From Chloroflexota bacterium (lineage in GTDB: Bacteria > Chloroflexota > Dehalococcoidia > Lucifugimonadales > Lucifugimonadaceae), in NCBI GenBank assembly GCA_013911545.1, contig JACETA010000055.1, forward strand, positions 1 to 5,589: a stretch of DNA of 5,589 bases, given 5' to 3'. Of this stretch, positions 5,310 to 5,589 are shown in pieces. The notes below the pieces were generated by a model. It was not told the origin of the DNA. It saw only the letters and a program-made list of their open reading frames with translations, and searched no databases. Position 1 is the first letter of the stretch; the number at the start of each line of letters is the position of its first letter. A program made the position numbers and the translations under genes.

Positions 5310-5589
5310 TACCCAATTCCTCCTAGCGAGTCATTAATTTCAATAGAAAGTTCACTGCAAATATCTTTAAACCAATTAGTTACTTCAGGGTGAAGGGGTA
5401 TGCCTTTCTCCATCCTTTCTTTAGTAGTCTCATCTTCCATCAACCCAGCATATAAAACTCTTTTTTGACCTTTTACAGGTGGAAGATCTTCAAGAATTTG
5501 TAAATATTCATCCATCATTTCTTTAAATTTATTTAAATCTGTGAATGCCTCAATTGAGTATGCTGCAACAAAATGATTTTGATGTTGCC
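5309..5589 (-). CDS. 3' end of a second Ldh_2 family oxidoreductase (tandem paralogue, cut by the window edge)
   Basis: The minus-strand frame is open from base 5589 to the TAA at 5311-5309, so only the C-terminal 92 or so residues are present; the gene begins outside the window. The ATG at 5518 is internal (MMDEYLQ), because homology continues upstream of it as QHQNHFVAAYSIEAFTDLNK. Aligned without gaps to the neighbouring complete gene, 84 residues show about 43 identities by hand count. Shared blocks include HF-x-AAY, KE-x-MD-x-YLQ, YAG, GIPLH-x-EV and WFK. This is therefore a clear paralogue, diverged enough to have its own substrate or to be a partner subunit. The C-terminal end adds INDSLGGIG beyond the neighbour's end, and those codons carry the neighbour's ribosome binding site. 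The catalytic and cofactor regions are outside the window, so intactness cannot be judged. Confidence 0.9.
   Translation of the reverse strand, partial: QHQNHFVAAYSIEAFTDLNKFKEMMDEYLQILEDLPPVKGQKRVLYAGLMEDETTKERMEKGIPLHPEVTNWFKDICSELSIEINDSLGGIG
5319..5324 (-). promoter_or_regulatory. Ribosome binding site of the complete Ldh_2 gene
   Basis: A perfect AGGAGG, read on the minus strand, lies nine bases before the ATG at 5309. It overlaps the Leu-Gly-Gly codons at the end of the upstream paralogue. It decides the start and is one of the two strong internal ribosome sites of the operon; the other precedes ilvD. Confidence 0.8.

Noticed and set aside
5309..5518. Stand-alone small protein of 69 residues starting at the ATG at 5518
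   Set aside because: The frame and the homology to the neighbouring Ldh_2 protein continue upstream to the window edge, so this ATG is internal to a larger gene.
1..5589. A novel defence, CRISPR, toxin-antitoxin or mobile system
   Set aside because: There are no direct repeat arrays, transposase, integrase or tRNA attachment site. The PIN-like NYN protein has no small antitoxin gene beside it, and its SGDGD-type NYN fold fits the LabA family rather than VapC.

Overview
The window is AT-rich bacterial DNA (about one third G+C by eye) and is gene-dense, with compact overlapping genes. AT richness, minimal spacers and the housekeeping content suggest a streamlined free-living, probably planktonic marine, bacterium. 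A Chloroflexota (SAR202-like) origin is my guess from the flavour of the dehydrogenases; nothing here proves it. There are no rRNA or tRNA genes, mobile elements, CRISPR arrays or long repeats.

Layout. The left edge (1-83) appears to hold the 5' end of a leftward gene that runs out of the window. It may be a beta-propeller/SMP-30-like protein, but this is weakly supported. A short AT-rich spacer (84-196) separates it from a rightward NYN/PIN-like nuclease gene (197-1012) with a basic, disordered-looking tail. The rest of the window is one tightly packed leftward operon. In transcription order it holds: the 3' end of a malate/L-lactate dehydrogenase-type (Ldh_2) oxidoreductase (5309 to beyond 5589), a second complete Ldh_2 paralogue (4173-5309), a D-2-hydroxyacid dehydrogenase (3181-4176), a Nudix hydrolase (2699-3181) and dihydroxy-acid dehydratase ilvD (1009-2709). 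Every junction inside the operon overlaps: TAATG, ATGA, TGATG and an 11-base overlap. ilvD and the NYN gene converge and share a TTAA, so their stop codons overlap.

How the genes may work together. ilvD makes branched-chain 2-oxoacids. Both dehydrogenase types interconvert 2-oxoacids and 2-hydroxyacids, but they belong to unrelated folds and often have opposite or different stereopreference. The operon therefore has a 2-oxoacid/2-hydroxyacid theme. Two Ldh_2 paralogues beside a D-2-hydroxyacid dehydrogenase could interconvert the enantiomers of one hydroxyacid through the shared oxoacid, but the substrate cannot be read from the sequence. The Nudix protein is probably a general nucleotide-cleaning enzyme carried along. 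The operon promoter lies beyond the right edge.
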